Source: Clostridiales bacterium UBA1380 (lineage in GTDB: Bacteria > Bacillota > Clostridia > Oscillospirales > CAG-272). Taken from it: 14,541 nucleotides of DNA. How positions within the stretch are numbered: position 1 is the first letter of the stretch; each line of letters begins with the position of its first letter. The notes under the pieces were generated by a model, which was given only the letters and a program-made list of their open reading frames with translations, was not told where the DNA came from and did not search any database. The stretch spans positions 1-14,541 of the forward strand of contig DBRA01000047.1 of NCBI GenBank assembly GCA_002305445.1. Direction: 5' to 3'. The position numbers were made by a program, and so were the translations under genes. Below are positions 13,721 through 14,541 of this stretch, piece after piece.

Positions 13721-14449
13721 TCATATCAGGGGGTTTTTAATGATAGCGGCATATTTTCGCGGGTAATTTTTTTCGGTCGCGGCGGTTTTTTTCATTATAT
13801 ATAATTTCCGTTCAAGATTCACCACAGGCGTCCTGACCACGTATTCGACCGTTTCCTCCAGCTCCGCGCCCAACCTGTCGAGCTGCGGCGTTCTTTCGTC
13901 CCTTGTGCTCTTCATCGCGATAAACCTGCCGCCGACTCTGACGAGCGGAAGACAAATTTCGCACAACACGGGAAGATCCGCGACTGCGCGCGCGGTCGCA
14001 ACGTCGAATCTGTCGCGGTGCGGCTGCTTGAGCGCAAGCTCCTCCGCGCGGCCGGCGACTGTTTTCACATTGCCTATTCCGGCTTCTTCGGCGCATCTCT
14101 TTACGCAGTTCAGCTTCTTCGCGGTCGAATCAATCGCGAAGACGGATGATTCATCGCAGACGGCGGCTACGGGCGCTGCCGGAAATCCGCCGCCCGTCCC
14201 TATGTCCGCTATTTCCGCATCGCCGTTCTCAATGCGCGCATATTTGATCATGCACAAACAGTCGATGATGTGCTTGTACACAATGTCGGCCGGCTCTCTT
14301 ATCGCGGACAGGTTTACGCTTTTATTGATTTCCTCGAAAGCGCAGCAGTAGAGCGCGAGCTTGCGGACGGCATCGGCACCGACGTCGATACCGTTCAGCT
14401 CCGCTCCCGCTTTTATGTTGTCGATGTAATAATTAGTATTATCAGTCAT
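13721..14449 (-). CDS. rsmG: 16S rRNA (guanine-N7) methyltransferase RsmG (GidB)
   Basis: 242 residues, usual length. The enzyme uses S-adenosylmethionine to methylate N7 of G527 (E. coli numbering) in 16S rRNA, and its loss gives low-level streptomycin resistance in known species. VNLSAIREPADIVYKHIID (45-63) is the family's substrate-side signature. ADIGTGGGFP (81-90) is the methyl-donor glycine loop, ATARAVADLPVLCEICLPLV the family core block, and NYPRKYAAIIKNPL the conserved C-terminal tail. The start is 26 bases after the mnmG stop, so the two are co-transcribed as in many bacteria. The ribosome binding site (CGGGAT) is weak, as is common for a closely coupled downstream gene. Confidence 0.96.
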   Translation of the reverse strand: MTDNTNYYIDNIKAGAELNGIDVGADAVRKLALYCCAFEEINKSVNLSAIREPADIVYKHIIDCLCMIKYARIENGDAEIADIGTGGGFPAAPVAAVCDESSVFAIDSTAKKLNCVKRCAEEAGIGNVKTVAGRAEELALKQPHRDRFDVATARAVADLPVLCEICLPLVRVGGRFIAMKSTRDERTPQLDRLGAELEETVEYVVRTPVVNLERKLYIMKKTAATEKNYPRKYAAIIKNPLI

Positions 14450-14475
14450 ATATTATCCCGTTCTGCCCGCCGTAA

Positions 14476-14541
14476 TTATCCTCTGCCCGATATCCACAGC
14501 AGCAGAACCGTGATGTCCGCCGGGCTGACTCCGCTGATTCT
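14476..14541 (-). CDS. mnmG: tRNA uridine-5-carboxymethylaminomethyl modification enzyme MnmG (GidA), C-terminal end
   Basis: The last 21 codons, RISGVSPADITVLLLW then ISGRG and stop. This matches the MnmG C-terminus (RIxGVxPADIxVLLVYL), the helix that contacts MnmE. MnmG with MnmE modifies the wobble uridine of several tRNAs using FAD and folate. The rest lies beyond the right edge. Its position just ahead of rsmG on the same strand is the usual order. Confidence 0.92.
   Translation of the reverse strand, partial: RISGVSPADITVLLLWISGRG

Noticed and set aside
13634..13804. Plus-strand small protein starting MRRARFVFGLLAFLLG with a hydrophobic segment
   Set aside because: Tempting as a secreted peptide, but the purine-rich site touches the ATG directly, the frame overlaps the end of rsmG by more than 80 bases on the opposite strand, and no promoter was seen.

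Overview
This window looks like origin-proximal chromosome from a GC-rich, uncultured member of the Clostridia (Bacillota). The right end has the classic gene order mnmG – rsmG – (Noc-like) – parA – parB. Three exact copies of the parS centromere sequence TGTTTCACGTGAAACA lie within about 2.5 kb. The lysine riboswitch ahead of dapA, the GGAGG-type ribosome binding sites, the TTGACA/TATAAT promoters and the many Clostridia-style orphan lipoprotein solute-binding proteins all fit that placement. Coding DNA is GC-rich with strong GC3 bias; intergenic DNA is much more AT-rich.

Left part (1–3.6 kb): a lysine-biosynthesis unit on the minus strand. A consensus promoter drives a lysine riboswitch, its terminator, dapA and probably dapB, which runs off the left edge. 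Diverging from it is a lipoprotein solute-binding protein on the plus strand, with no permease genes beside it.

Middle part (3.6–9.4 kb): a small conserved hypothetical gene; the RNase P RNA gene (rnpB) with its own promoter and terminator; a divergent GH43-type beta-propeller glycosidase resembling exo-beta-1,3-galactanases, with its own promoter; a second orphan solute-binding lipoprotein; and a two-gene minus-strand operon. That operon encodes a two-helix membrane protein with a Thr/Pro-rich tail and a membrane-anchored MORN-repeat protein, preceded by an unusually long, AT-rich, structured leader.

Right part (9.4–14.5 kb): serS, an intergenic stretch with a parS site, a strong hairpin and the 3' third of a tRNA gene, then the segregation genes parB and parA. 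The parA promoter is built around a duplicated 14-bp repeat. Next come a terminator and two more parS sites, a ParB/Noc-family gene reduced to its helix-turn-helix part, rsmG, and the last 21 codons of mnmG. ParA and ParB together with the parS sites form the chromosome segregation module. The remaining genes are housekeeping (lysine and cell-wall precursor synthesis, tRNA charging, tRNA and rRNA maturation and modification) or carbohydrate scavenging. No mobile element or CRISPR array was seen. The least explained items are the HTH-only Noc-like gene, the MORN/two-helix membrane operon with its leader, and the tRNA relic.
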